This document shows, one piece after another, positions 7,994 through 17,269 of a stretch of DNA of 64,000 bases (position 1 is its first letter; each line of letters starts with the position of its first letter). This DNA comes from Vibrio tubiashii (GTDB lineage Bacteria; Pseudomonadota; Gammaproteobacteria; Enterobacterales; Vibrionaceae). The stretch covers positions 62,001 through 126,000 of the forward strand of contig NZ_CP117030.1 of NCBI RefSeq assembly GCF_028551255.1, read 5' to 3'. The position numbers and the translations under genes were made by a program. The notes under the pieces were generated by a model. It made no database searches. It saw nothing but the letters and a program-made list of their open reading frames with translations, and was not told where the DNA came from.

Positions 7994-9265
7994 TTAGAAA
8001 CGTGTTTCTACCCAATGAGTCACATTGTATTCGTCATCACACACGGCAATAGCACGCCATTTATCGAAGGTTAGGCACGGATGTGAGGTTGAGAAAGCGA
8101 TAACGTCGCCAACATTGAGTGGGCAATCTGGGTCTATCTCCATAAACGCATGTTGATCCATGACGGCAGTGGTGATGGCATTAGAGACGGAGATGGCTTC
8201 ACCGTCGCGGTATGCACGCTCTGGAATGGGTAAACCGGCATCAAAGGCGACGTCTCTTTTTCCTAGGCCAACTACGAGTTTACCCGGCTCTGGTTTTGAG
8301 ATGACGTGTGCCCACACTTCAAGAGAGGACTGTAGGTCACCGCCCAAATCGCACGCTGCCCCTTGGTTTTTCTCTGCTCTCGCCATGACCTTGTTTTGAG
8401 CCTCTAGATAGATTCCCGTGTCATGGATGGCGTAGCAACCCGGACGAATGATGGCATCAAGATCGTCGAGGTTGGCAAAACACTCAGAAACCACGTCGTA
8501 CCAAGCGGAACCTGCACCAGTCACAATAGGCTTACCTGAGATGAGCTGATCGCGAGCCAGTTTACGGCCAAGCGTTATGATCTGATTGAGAAAATCACGA
8601 ATGGCTTGCTCTGCATTGTCACCGTGAATGACCCCTTCGTAAGCTTCAATACCAGTCAGTGACAGGTGAGATTGCTCGGCGATGTACTGAACAAGGTCGG
8701 CAACTTGCTGCTCAGTTCGACAGCCACAGCGTCCACCTTCAACACCGAACTCAATCAAGACATTGAGTTTGACGTCACGGCTAGAAAAGAACTGCCCAAG
8801 CGCTTCAACGTTACGCTGTGAATCAACGCAAACATATACATCAACATTATGTTGCTCGATCAGATTAGCCAAGATAGCCATATTGGCTTTGCCGACCACC
8901 TGATTGGCGATAATGATGTTACTTGCCCCTGATAACGCCGCAACTTCAGCTTGCGCGGCAGTGGCGACGGTCATTCCCCATGCGCCTTGGTCAAGTTGCT
9001 GACGAAACAACGCGGGTGTCATGCTGGTTTTGCCATGCGGGCATAACTTGACGTTGTGGGTTGCGGCAAAGCGCTGCATCCAATCAAGGTTATTGCTGAT
9101 TCTAGATTGTTGAATAACCGCAGCGGGTAGACTGATTTCTTCGTTGATCAAGCTGTAGGTTTGCTGGCTATCACTCTGATATGGCTGAGACTTTTCGCCA
9201 CACCCAGGGATGTTGATAGTATTGTTATGATAGTTTTTATCACACTTTTGCTCGAATTCTTTCAT
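7994..9265 (-). CDS. PLP fold-type III D-amino-acid dehydratase/deaminase; candidate D-glucosaminate dehydratase
   Basis: This 423-residue enzyme has the D-serine dehydratase/D-threonine aldolase fold. The PLP lysine lies in CPHGKTSM (residue about 78), the fold-III barrel continues to residue about 300, and the C-terminal beta domain has the FSTSHPCLTFDKWR motif whose His and Cys bind zinc in D-serine dehydratases. A D-glucosaminate dehydratase of this family would convert D-glucosaminate to 2-keto-3-deoxygluconate plus ammonia, which fits the neighbouring KDG kinase and KDPG aldolase and the RidA proteins that clear enamine/imine intermediates. Generic annotation would be 'amino acid deaminase'. 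The role in the cluster is inference; the family assignment is firm. Confidence 0.85.
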   Translation of the reverse strand: MKEFEQKCDKNYHNNTINIPGCGEKSQPYQSDSQQTYSLINEEISLPAAVIQQSRISNNLDWMQRFAATHNVKLCPHGKTSMTPALFRQQLDQGAWGMTVATAAQAEVAALSGASNIIIANQVVGKANMAILANLIEQHNVDVYVCVDSQRNVEALGQFFSSRDVKLNVLIEFGVEGGRCGCRTEQQVADLVQYIAEQSHLSLTGIEAYEGVIHGDNAEQAIRDFLNQIITLGRKLARDQLISGKPIVTGAGSAWYDVVSECFANLDDLDAIIRPGCYAIHDTGIYLEAQNKVMARAEKNQGAACDLGGDLQSSLEVWAHVISKPEPGKLVVGLGKRDVAFDAGLPIPERAYRDGEAISVSNAITTAVMDQHAFMEIDPDCPLNVGDVIAFSTSHPCLTFDKWRAIAVCDDEYNVTHWVETRF

Positions 9266-9444
9266 CGCAAGCTCACTTCTAACATGGTTTAAGTTATTGA
9301 TTACTAATATTTGTTGCTGTCTAGGTTAATTTATATGTTAGAAACTATCAAACAAAATGGATTTTTATGTGTGTTTTGTCACTGATTTAAAAACGGGAAT
9401 TATTATGATGGACACATGCAAACGAGAGACGAAGAGAGTGAACC
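9266..9444. promoter_or_regulatory. Divergent control region of the oxidised-chitin-like cluster
   Basis: This is an AT-rich 179-bp divergent intergenic stretch. It contains the inverted pair TTCTAACAT (9277-9285) and ATGTTAGAA (9335-9343), and AAACTATCA (9342-9350). The last has an inverted copy TGATAGTTT at 9228-9236, and a shorter TGATAGT at 9214, inside the start of the dehydratase gene. These are candidate half-sites for the RpiR-type regulator. Start codons point away from it on both sides. Confidence 0.5.
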
Positions 9445-10884
9445 ATGTTGTTCGATACCATAATCAAAAGTGTAGAAGTCTTTGACGGTACCGGCGCTCC
9501 AGCATATACCGCTGATGTCGCAATTCGTCACAATCGTGTAGAGCAAATTGGTGAGTTATCTGAAGCGATGGCTAACAAGGTGATTGATGGGCAAGGCTTG
9601 GCACTCGCGCCGGGTTTTATTGATGTTCATACTCACGATGATACCAATGTGATTCGTTATCCCGAGTGTCTTCCAAAAATCAGTCAAGGTGTGACTACTG
9701 TGATTGTCGGTAACTGTGGCATTAGTGCCAGCCCGACTATATTAGCCAGTGACCCACCTGATCCAATGAACCTGCTCGGTAAGCAAGAAGATTTTAAATA
9801 CCCAACCTTCGCTAGCTACGCACAAGCTGTGCAGCAAGCGAATCCTGCAGTCAATGTGGCGGCATTAGTCGGTCATACCACTTTGCGTAACAACGTGATG
9901 GATGACTTGCAACGCACCGCAACGGATGAAGAAATCGCGCAGATGCGCAGCACGCTTGACCAAGCGATGGCAGAAGGTGCGCTTGGTTTGAGCTCTGGTC
10001 TTGCCTATGCGAGTGCGAAACAAGCGACAGCAGATGAGGTCATGCGCTTAGCTCAGGTGCTCGGTCAACACGGCGGCATTTACACCACTCATATGCGTAC
10101 GGAATTTGAAGAGATCATCTCTGCAATGGAAGAAGCCTTTGAAACCGGTCAGTTCGCTAAAGTGCCGGTTGTTATCTCACATCTTAAGTGTGCTGGTGCT
10201 GGCAATTGGGGACGAACAAAAGAAGTGCTTAATGTAATGGATGAAGCGGCGAAACACCAAGATGTGTCTTGTGACTGTTACCCGTACTCCGCAAGTTCAT
10301 CAACACTCGACCTAAAACAAGTGACCGACGAGATCGATATCTTTATTACTTGGTCAGAAGCTGCTCCTGAACATGCAGGCAAAATGCTCAAAGACATTGC
10401 CGCAGAGATGCAGCTGCCATTAATGGAGGCGGCAAAAGCGATTCAACCCGCTGGCGCGGTTTACCACTGCATGGATGAAAACGACGTTAAACGCGTTTTG
10501 AAATACAAACTGACCATGGTGGGCTCGGATGGTTTACCTAATGACCCGCACCCACATCCACGTTTGTGGGGTACTTTCCCGAAAGTGCTTGGCCACTATT
10601 GTCGTGAAGAGAAACTGTTTTCATTAGCAGAAGCCATTCACAAAATGACGGGCATGTCAGCCAAGCGATATAACTTAAAAGATCGCGGCGAAATAAAAGT
10701 CGGGGCTTACGCAGATTTAGTTTTATTTAACCCAAATACAATAAAAGATACTGCAACCTTTGAAAATCCTATTTCAATGGCTAAAGGTGTTGAATCTGTA
10801 TTTGTTAATGGTGAATTGTCTTATTTATCTGGCGATGTAACCAAAAATAGAAGCGGCGTATTTATTTATAGAAATGACGCCTAA
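9445..10884 (+). CDS. N-acyl-D-amino-acid deacylase; candidate N-acetyl-D-glucosaminate deacetylase
   Basis: This 479-residue amidohydrolase-superfamily protein keeps all metal and catalytic positions of D-aminoacylases: H62-T-H64-D near the N-terminus, the bridging Cys of VGNCGIS (about residue 91), His in YTTHMRTE and VISHLKC, and the catalytic Asp in MVGSDGLPND. D-aminoacylases remove acyl groups from N-acyl-D-amino acids. N-acetyl-D-glucosaminic acid is itself an N-acetyl-D-amino acid, which is why I propose it as the natural substrate in this neighbourhood. It is the first gene of the rightward transcript and is cytoplasmic (no signal peptide). Confidence 0.88.
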   Translation: MLFDTIIKSVEVFDGTGAPAYTADVAIRHNRVEQIGELSEAMANKVIDGQGLALAPGFIDVHTHDDTNVIRYPECLPKISQGVTTVIVGNCGISASPTILASDPPDPMNLLGKQEDFKYPTFASYAQAVQQANPAVNVAALVGHTTLRNNVMDDLQRTATDEEIAQMRSTLDQAMAEGALGLSSGLAYASAKQATADEVMRLAQVLGQHGGIYTTHMRTEFEEIISAMEEAFETGQFAKVPVVISHLKCAGAGNWGRTKEVLNVMDEAAKHQDVSCDCYPYSASSSTLDLKQVTDEIDIFITWSEAAPEHAGKMLKDIAAEMQLPLMEAAKAIQPAGAVYHCMDENDVKRVLKYKLTMVGSDGLPNDPHPHPRLWGTFPKVLGHYCREEKLFSLAEAIHKMTGMSAKRYNLKDRGEIKVGAYADLVLFNPNTIKDTATFENPISMAKGVESVFVNGELSYLSGDVTKNRSGVFIYRNDA

Positions 10885-10941
10885 AAATTAAAATTAATTA
10901 TTTATTATCAATTTAATAAAGTACTTATACTGGAGAATATT

Positions 10942-11334
10942 ATGTCTATTAAGCGTTACGGTGTAGAAGGTGGTACAGGCACTGGTGGTCAACACCTTCC
11001 ATTTGCACGAGCGACTGAAGCAGGCGGTTTCCTATATGTTTCTGGTCAAACACCAATGACCGACGGTGAAGTGGTAGAAGGTGGTATTGTTGACCAGTCT
11101 CGCCTAGCGATTCAAAACTGTGTCGATATCATGACTGAAGCAGGCTACACACTAGAAGATGTGGTTCATGTAAAGGTTGTTTTAACGGACTCTCGTTATT
11201 TCCAATCATTCAATAAGGTGTTCAAAGAGTTCTTTGGTGAGCACCCGCCAGCACGTATCTGCATGGTGTGTGATTTGGTCGTTGACGTGAAGGTAGAAGT
11301 CGATGTGACTTGTTACCGCGAAGATCGTCGATAG
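10942..11334 (+). CDS. RidA family (YjgF/YER057c/UK114) enamine/imine deaminase, first copy
   Basis: This 130-residue RidA-fold protein has the family segments FLYVSGQTP near residue 32 and the C-terminal HPPARICMV, which contains the substrate-binding Arg. RidA proteins hydrolyse reactive enamine/imine intermediates released by PLP dehydratases, so a copy beside a D-amino-acid dehydratase makes chemical sense. A good ribosome site (CTGGAGAA) precedes the ATG. It lies 57 bp after the deacylase gene. A second, divergent RidA closes the cluster at 18621-18983. Confidence 0.9.
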   Translation: MSIKRYGVEGGTGTGGQHLPFARATEAGGFLYVSGQTPMTDGEVVEGGIVDQSRLAIQNCVDIMTEAGYTLEDVVHVKVVLTDSRYFQSFNKVFKEFFGEHPPARICMVCDLVVDVKVEVDVTCYREDRR

Positions 11335-11445
11335 ACTTCACAAATAACAATTAAGAGTGCCGGAATAATTTCGTTCCCTGTTAATATTGTTTCGGTGCTC
11401 TCATCCCTACAAATATAATTCTTTGTTGTGCAGCAAAATAAATAT

Positions 11446-11478
11446 TAATTAAATATAAGCGATTGTTATATTTAATTA
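11446..11478. promoter_or_regulatory. AT-rich perfect 13-bp inverted repeat upstream of the symporter
   Basis: The arms at 11446-11458 and 11466-11478 (core AATTAAATATAA / TTATATTTAATT) flank a GCGATTG loop. It stands about 80 bp before the symporter start in a 224-bp gap. It could be an operator or an mRNA hairpin; no T-run follows, so it is not a classical terminator. Confidence 0.5.
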
Positions 11479-11558
11479 TTGTCTGAAATAGATGAAATAA
11501 TACAACTGCAAGAATTATATTAATCTGAAAGATGGATTTTGACATTGAGAGGTGTCCA

Positions 11559-13073
11559 ATGAATAGTACACTTTTTCTTACTGGCTTCGGTGCATATGTA
11601 GTATTTCTGATTTGGCTTGGATGGTTTGTTTCGCGCAACCAAAAGTCGGGGGAAGATTTTCTATTAGGTGGCCGTGGCTTACCTCTGTTTCTTGTATTAG
11701 GTACAACCGTCGCGACTATGGTCGGAACGGGCTCAAGTATGGGCGCGGTTGGCTTTGGTTATGCTAATGGTTGGGCTGGTGCGCTTTATGGCATCGGTGG
11801 TGCCATTGGTATCTTGCTTCTTGCGCTATGGTTTGCTCCGGTTCGTAAACTGAACTTTATGACCATGAGTGAAGAGCTTGCTTACTATGTGGGTGCAAAT
11901 CGCATCGTTAAAAACGTGGTTGGCTTGCTTATCTTTATCGCTTCTATTGGCTGGTTAGGCGCGCATATTCTTGGCGGTGGTATGTACCTCGCTTGGATCG
12001 CTGATATCGACCTTAACCTAGCGAAAATCATCATTGCTGCGGCGTTCACTATCTATGTTGTGATTGGTGGTTACACTGCGGTTGTCTGGACGGATACGAT
12101 TCAAGCAATCATTCTATTTGTTGGCTTCATTCTGATGGCGGTTCTATCGGTTCAACATATCGGTGGTATGGACAACCTATACGCAGCTATGGACCCAGCC
12201 GCAACGAGCTTCCTAGCAATTGAAAAACTGGGCATCATTCCAGCGGTATCTTTAGCGGTTGTGATTGGTGTTGGTGTACTTGCGACGCCTTCATTCCGCC
12301 AACGTATCTACTCGGGTAAGGATGTATCTACAATTCGCCGTTCGTTCATTGGCTCTGGCGTGCTGTATCTATTCTTCTCAATCATCCCTGCAATCATTGG
12401 TATGGCTGCACATGCGATTGACCCAACACTAGACAACCCTAACTTCTCGTTCCCATACATTGCTGCAACCGTATTGCCAGTAGGTATCGGTATGATTGTT
12501 CTGATTGCGGGTCTGTCAGCAACCATGTCGAGTGCAAGCTCTGATGCGATTGCGGGTGTGTCGATTCTACTGCGCGATGTTTACGTTATGTTCACTGGTC
12601 GTGTGCCAAACAAAGAATCCATGCTCAACTACTCTCGCCTAGCGCTGGTTGTGGTTATCGGCTTTGCTCTACTGTTTGCTCTGACTTCAAACGACATCAT
12701 TGGCTACATCACTAAGATGATTTCTACTGTTATGTCAGGCATGTTCGTGTGCGGAATGCTAGGTCGCTTCTGGAAACGTTACAACTGGCAAGGTGCTATC
12801 GCGACACTTGCTGGTGCTTCAGTGGCTTCATTCACTGTCATGCTTAACGCGGATTACACAGCCTTCTGGGGCAACCCAGTGATTCCATCTTGTCTGTTCG
12901 CACTGACTGCGGGTGTCGTAGTGAGCCTATGTACTCCTGCTAACCAAGTCAGCCCTGAAATGGCAAGAGCAATTCTTGATGATGAGCGTGCTCTGATGGA
13001 AATGGAATTGTCTGACTCAGGCGTCTTAGAAGAAGACAAATCTTCACAACGTCCTGCCACTCAAACTAGCTAG
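11559..13073 (+). CDS. Sodium:solute symporter (SSS family)
   Basis: This 504-residue membrane protein has about 13 hydrophobic helices. It has the SSS-type N-terminus (FLIWLGWFVSRNQKSGEDFLLGGRGLP), the GTGSSMGAVGFGYANGWAGA stretch, and the signature region around IAGLSATMSSASSDAIAG. The frame opens at 11532, but MNSTLFLTGFG at 11559 has a well-spaced GAGAGGTG ribosome site and removes a charged leader, so I prefer it. It probably imports the sugar acid (or short oxidised amino sugar) feeding the cluster; the substrate is inferred from context only. A terminator follows 16 bp after the stop. Confidence 0.9.
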   Translation: MNSTLFLTGFGAYVVFLIWLGWFVSRNQKSGEDFLLGGRGLPLFLVLGTTVATMVGTGSSMGAVGFGYANGWAGALYGIGGAIGILLLALWFAPVRKLNFMTMSEELAYYVGANRIVKNVVGLLIFIASIGWLGAHILGGGMYLAWIADIDLNLAKIIIAAAFTIYVVIGGYTAVVWTDTIQAIILFVGFILMAVLSVQHIGGMDNLYAAMDPAATSFLAIEKLGIIPAVSLAVVIGVGVLATPSFRQRIYSGKDVSTIRRSFIGSGVLYLFFSIIPAIIGMAAHAIDPTLDNPNFSFPYIAATVLPVGIGMIVLIAGLSATMSSASSDAIAGVSILLRDVYVMFTGRVPNKESMLNYSRLALVVVIGFALLFALTSNDIIGYITKMISTVMSGMFVCGMLGRFWKRYNWQGAIATLAGASVASFTVMLNADYTAFWGNPVIPSCLFALTAGVVVSLCTPANQVSPEMARAILDDERALMEMELSDSGVLEEDKSSQRPATQTS

Positions 13074-13089
13074 TTTTCTCCACAACTTT

Positions 13090-13119
13090 GGCTCTGCCTA
13101 GCAGAGCCACTGTTTTTTT
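13090..13119 (+). terminator. Internal terminator between symporter and KDG kinase genes
   Basis: GGCTCTGC and GCAGAGCC form a perfect 8-bp stem with a CTA loop, followed by seven Ts after 3 nt. It lies between two co-directional genes of the same pathway, so it probably reduces rather than abolishes downstream transcription, or marks a second transcription unit. Confidence 0.85.
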
Positions 13120-13142
13120 ACTTTTCAAGATTAAGGTGTGTT

Positions 13143-14105
13143 ATGTCGGCATCTTCTAATTTTAACATTGCTTTTTTTGGCGAGTGTATGGTCGAAATCA
13201 GTGGGTCTCCACTGAGTAAAAAATTCGGCGGTGACACGCTCAATACGGCGCTTTACCTGTCTCGTTTAACTCAAGATCAAAATGTCTCTGTGCACTATGC
13301 GATGGGGCTTGGTCACGATGAATTGTCTCAGAGTATGTTGGAAAACTGGCATCATGAAGGCATTCAAACTGAGTTGGTCGAACGCATTGAGAACAAACTG
13401 CCCGGCCTATACATGGTTGAAACGGATGAGACTGGTGAGCGTCACTTCCACTATTGGCGCAGTGATGCCGCAGCCAAGTTTTATTTTAATAGCGAAAGCC
13501 AAACCAAGCTTGAAGCTGCACTGGCTGATAAGGCGCTAGATGCGGTGTACCTAAGCGGTATCAGCCTTGCCATTCTAGACGACGATTCACGTCAACGCTT
13601 ACTAGATGCCGTTAGTACCTTCTCACTTCAAGGTGGAAAGGTGATATTCGATAACAACTATCGCCCGCAACTTTGGTCAACAGAGCAAGCGCAACATTGG
13701 TATGCAAAACTTCTACCTTACGTCGATATTGCTTTGATTACAGAAGATGATGATCACATTGTCTGGGGCAGTGAAGAGTCGGTGCAAGCGAGATGTCTGC
13801 GCCTTGGCTGCAAAGAAGTGGTGATTAAGCGTGGTTGCGAGCCTTGTAAAATCATCACCACTAGCGATCAAGGCATAGAAGAGCGTTATGTTGCGGCAAG
13901 TAAAGTGAACAAAGTCGTCGACACGTGCGCCGCAGGGGATTCGTTCGCCGCAGGTTATCTTGCTGCTCGCCTAACCGGAAAAAGTGCCAGTGCCTCAGCG
14001 CTATTAGGCCATCAATTAGCTTCAACCGTTATTCAATACTCAGGCGCGATTATTCCTGTCAGCGCGATGAGTGAACTTATTATTGGGTCACAAGACCAGA
14101 AATAG
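13143..14105 (+). CDS. kdgK: 2-keto-3-deoxygluconate kinase (PfkB family)
   Basis: This 320-residue PfkB-fold kinase has N-terminal GECMVEISGSPLSKKFGGDTLNTALYLSRL (landmarks GGDTLNTA) and the C-terminal PfkB signature DTCAAGDSFAAGYLA, with the catalytic Asp in CAAGDS. The KDG-kinase branch is suggested by the YWRSDAAAKFYF segment. It would phosphorylate 2-keto-3-deoxygluconate to KDPG, the substrate of the aldolase encoded 14 bp downstream. The gene pair kdgK-eda is the classical lower limb of Entner-Doudoroff-type sugar-acid catabolism. Confidence 0.9.
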   Translation: MSASSNFNIAFFGECMVEISGSPLSKKFGGDTLNTALYLSRLTQDQNVSVHYAMGLGHDELSQSMLENWHHEGIQTELVERIENKLPGLYMVETDETGERHFHYWRSDAAAKFYFNSESQTKLEAALADKALDAVYLSGISLAILDDDSRQRLLDAVSTFSLQGGKVIFDNNYRPQLWSTEQAQHWYAKLLPYVDIALITEDDDHIVWGSEESVQARCLRLGCKEVVIKRGCEPCKIITTSDQGIEERYVAASKVNKVVDTCAAGDSFAAGYLAARLTGKSASASALLGHQLASTVIQYSGAIIPVSAMSELIIGSQDQK

Positions 14106-14119
14106 AATCGGAAACTATT

Positions 14120-14764
14120 ATGTCTCTACAAGCTACATCTCAAGAAATCATCAACAAGCTACAGCAGTTCAAAGTTGTACCTGTTATCCAAATCAACAAG
14201 GTTGAACATGCAGTCCCTCTAGCCAAAGTTCTGGTTGAAAATGGCCTACCCGTCGCTGAAGTGACCTTCCGTACTGAGGCGGCAGCAGACGCAATCCGTG
14301 CAATGCGCGAAGCGTATCCTGAAATGTGCATTGGCGCGGGAACAGTACTGACGTCAGAGCAAATTGATCTAGCGAAAGAAGCCGGAAGTGAATTCGTGGT
14401 TGCTCCAGGCCTTAATCCAAACACAGTTCGTCGCTGCCAAGAGATAGGCATGCCTGTTGTTCCTGGAGTCAATAACCCAAGCCAAGTGGAGCAAGCACTA
14501 GAGCTTGGCTTAACCTTCCTAAAATTCTTCCCTGCGGAAGCATCTGGCGGCATTAGCATGGTCAAGTCTCTGCTTGCTCCATACGTTGATGTGTCATTCA
14601 TGCCAACTGGTGGCATCGGTAAACACAATATCAACGACTATCTAGCGATTGACCGAGTGATTTGCTGTGGTGGTACGTGGATGGTGGCTCCAACACTGAT
14701 TGAGAACGAACAATGGGATGAGATCGCGAAGCTTGTCCAAGAAGCGGTTGCGCATGTTGCGTAA
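14120..14764 (+). CDS. eda: KDPG / 4-hydroxy-2-oxoglutarate aldolase
   Basis: This 214-residue class I aldolase has the Schiff-base Lys in FLKFFPAE (about residue 135), the catalytic Glu in VAEVTFRT (about 47), and phosphate-binding GAGTVL and PTGGI motifs. It cleaves 2-keto-3-deoxy-6-phosphogluconate to pyruvate and glyceraldehyde-3-phosphate. It follows kdgK by 14 bp and precedes the secreted hexosaminidase, so catabolic and depolymerising functions share a transcript. Length and motifs match E. coli Eda (about 213 residues). Confidence 0.93.
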   Translation: MSLQATSQEIINKLQQFKVVPVIQINKVEHAVPLAKVLVENGLPVAEVTFRTEAAADAIRAMREAYPEMCIGAGTVLTSEQIDLAKEAGSEFVVAPGLNPNTVRRCQEIGMPVVPGVNNPSQVEQALELGLTFLKFFPAEASGGISMVKSLLAPYVDVSFMPTGGIGKHNINDYLAIDRVICCGGTWMVAPTLIENEQWDEIAKLVQEAVAHVA

Positions 14765-14799
14765 TTGAATCGAACATTAGTAAATTTGGGATGACACGG

Positions 14800-17250
14800 A
14801 TGAACAAAGCAACGTTAGCACTACTTATTTCTGGCTTAATGGCGGGGCAAACAGCGATGGCAATGGCTCCTAATACTGATCTTAATCTTATGCCTTACCC
14901 TCAGGAAGTCGAACTGGGGAAAGGGCAAATTGCGCTCGACAAAGATTTTAGTATCTATGTAAAAGGTTATGACTCTGAGCGTGTTCAATTCAATGTAAAA
15001 CGCACGATGGAAAGGCTTTATCGTCAAACTGGTTTACCTATGCTTCATTGGCAAGCCGAGTCTGAGAAAGACGCAACTTTGGTGATTGATATTCGCAAGG
15101 CACCAAAAAGCCAAGTACAAGACATCGAGAGTGATGAGTCTTACCAACTGGATGCTAAGAATGGTCAAATTGTTATCCGCTCTGAGCGTCCATATGGTGC
15201 GCTACATGGCTTAGAAACCTTCCTCCAGCTAGTGACAACAGATGCTAAAGGTTATCACGTGCCAGAAGTGTCGATTGAAGATGAGCCACGCTTTAAATGG
15301 CGTGGTGTTTCATACGATACGTCACGTCACTTTATCGAGTTCGACGTGATTTTACGTCAGCTTGATGCGATGGCATCGGCGAAGATGAACGTCTTCCACT
15401 GGCACATTTGGGATGACCAAGCGATTCGTATTCAGCTAGATAACTACACTAAGCTCTGGTCTGAAACGGCAGATGGTGACTACTACACCAAAGACGAGAT
15501 TCGTTATGTGGTGAACTACGCGCGTAATCTTGGCATTCGTGTTATTCCTGAAATTTCTCTACCAGGGCATGCTTCCGCGGTTGCTCATGCTTATCCAGAA
15601 TTGATGTCTGGTGTCGGCGAGCAAGCTTACCCTCAGCAGCGTGGATGGGGCGTGTTTGAGCCGCTGATGGACCCAACCAACCCAGAACTGTACACCATGC
15701 TCGAAAGTGTCTTTGATGAGGTGGTGGAGCTGTTCCCTGATGAGTACTTCCATATTGGCGGCGACGAGCCGAACTACAAGCAGTGGAAAGAAAACCCGAA
15801 CATTCAGAAGTTTATTGCTGACAATAACCTAGATGGTGAACGTGGCCTGCAATCTTATCTCAACACGAAAGTGGAAAAGATGCTTGAGCAGCGTGGTAAG
15901 AAAATGTCTGGTTGGGATGAGATCTGGCATAAAGACTTGCCGACTTCAATTGTTATCCAAAGTTGGCGTGGACACGACAGTATTGGTCGTGCCGCTAAAG
16001 AAGGGTATCAAGGGGTACTTTCAACGGGTTACTACCTAGACCAGCCGCAACCGACAAGCTACCACTACCGCAATGACCCAATGCCAGCAGGTATTACCGT
16101 TGACGATAAATTGCATAGTGGTGAGCGATTCGCAACCTACGACTGGGTTAAACCGCGTAATAAAGGTGGCCCACGTAAAGGTAATCTGACCATCATCGAA
16201 GCAAAAGATGGCACTTACCGCGCGTTTACTGATTACAACGGTAAGTCTCGCCAAGAAGTTCATATTCTTGAATATGTGCCGGGCAAAGTGTTCCGCGGTC
16301 ATTTCGACAACTTTATGTCCTACACCGAGTTCAACTATGAGTTTGCTGGTGGCAAGCTTAAGCCAAGTAGTTATCAGCTTATCGGTAACGTTCGCTGGCC
16401 TGCGACAGGTGAGCTAGTGGCAGGAAGTTCAATCAAGGGGTCTGTTATTCCTCAGCCAAACGGCGGCTACCCTGCTGAACTAACCAAAGATGAACAGAAA
16501 CTCATCTTGGGTGGTGAAATTACCATTTGGGGTGAAAACCTTGACTCAATGACTATCGAGCAGCGTTTGTGGCCGCGTAGCTACGCGATTGCTGAGCGTT
16601 TATGGTCTAGCCAAGAGCTTACTGATGAGCGCAGCATGTATCGTCGTATGAATGTGATGGATACGTGGTCTGAAGTCTCCGTTGGCTTACGTCATCACGC
16701 TGACGCCAATATGATGCTTAAGCGCCTCGCAAATGGTGCGGATGTGATGCCTTTACAAACACTGGCTAAGTACATTGAACCAGCGCAGTATTACGCGCGT
16801 CACTGGGAGAAGTGGATATCAACGCCGAACAAAGGCGATCTTTACAACCAATATGAACGCTTAAATCGCTTTGCTGATGCGCTACCGGTAGAAAGCTTGG
16901 CGGTATATCAGATGAATGATTTGGTTGAGGCGTTTGCTAAGGGTGATAAAGCCGCTCTGGTTACATTGCAAGGCTATTATCAAGCGGTGAAGTTTGCAGC
17001 CACTCAGGCTAAGCCAATCTTTGCAGCGAATGTCGCGTCAGTTGATACGGTTGCAGTGGCAGACGCAAGTGTGCGAGTAGCAGACTTAGCCTTAACGTTA
17101 ATTGAAACGGCTAAGCAGGGTCACCAAGTTCGTGCAGCGGATGCGGCAGAGTATCAAGCATTGATTGATCAAAATGCCATCATCATTGATGAAACGATTG
17201 TCGCCATTGTTAAACCAACTGAGAGCTTACTTAAAACTCTGAGTAAATAA
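14800..17250 (+). CDS. Secreted GH20 beta-N-acetylhexosaminidase
   Basis: This 816-residue protein starts with a signal peptide (MNKATLALLISGLMAGQTAMA). I chose the ATG at 14800 over 14791 because GGGA is correctly spaced for it. A GH20b-like N-terminal domain comes first (to about residue 160), followed by the catalytic barrel with ISLPGHASA and the diagnostic HIGGDE at residues 318-323 (catalytic D322-E323 pair). The AERLWS end of the catalytic region comes near residue 610, and the helical C-terminal part is about 200 residues. It removes terminal GlcNAc from chito-oligosaccharides in the periplasm or outside. A stretch of about 140 residues (roughly 420-560) lies inside the barrel and is longer than in plain GH20 enzymes. 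In this cluster it could split GlcNAc from an oxidised disaccharide. Confidence 0.92.
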   Translation: MNKATLALLISGLMAGQTAMAMAPNTDLNLMPYPQEVELGKGQIALDKDFSIYVKGYDSERVQFNVKRTMERLYRQTGLPMLHWQAESEKDATLVIDIRKAPKSQVQDIESDESYQLDAKNGQIVIRSERPYGALHGLETFLQLVTTDAKGYHVPEVSIEDEPRFKWRGVSYDTSRHFIEFDVILRQLDAMASAKMNVFHWHIWDDQAIRIQLDNYTKLWSETADGDYYTKDEIRYVVNYARNLGIRVIPEISLPGHASAVAHAYPELMSGVGEQAYPQQRGWGVFEPLMDPTNPELYTMLESVFDEVVELFPDEYFHIGGDEPNYKQWKENPNIQKFIADNNLDGERGLQSYLNTKVEKMLEQRGKKMSGWDEIWHKDLPTSIVIQSWRGHDSIGRAAKEGYQGVLSTGYYLDQPQPTSYHYRNDPMPAGITVDDKLHSGERFATYDWVKPRNKGGPRKGNLTIIEAKDGTYRAFTDYNGKSRQEVHILEYVPGKVFRGHFDNFMSYTEFNYEFAGGKLKPSSYQLIGNVRWPATGELVAGSSIKGSVIPQPNGGYPAELTKDEQKLILGGEITIWGENLDSMTIEQRLWPRSYAIAERLWSSQELTDERSMYRRMNVMDTWSEVSVGLRHHADANMMLKRLANGADVMPLQTLAKYIEPAQYYARHWEKWISTPNKGDLYNQYERLNRFADALPVESLAVYQMNDLVEAFAKGDKAALVTLQGYYQAVKFAATQAKPIFAANVASVDTVAVADASVRVADLALTLIETAKQGHQVRAADAAEYQALIDQNAIIIDETIVAIVKPTESLLKTLSK

Positions 17251-17269
17251 TGGTTAAACCATTTGCCGT

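Noticed and set aside
11335..11401. Stem GAGTGCCG/CGGTGCTC after the first RidA gene as a terminator
   Set aside because: It relies on two G-U pairs, has a long loop and no T-run; too weak to report.
14140..14634. 164-codon frame antisense to eda
   Set aside because: It mirrors the aldolase codons; Ser/Thr/Ala-rich with no recognisable domain.
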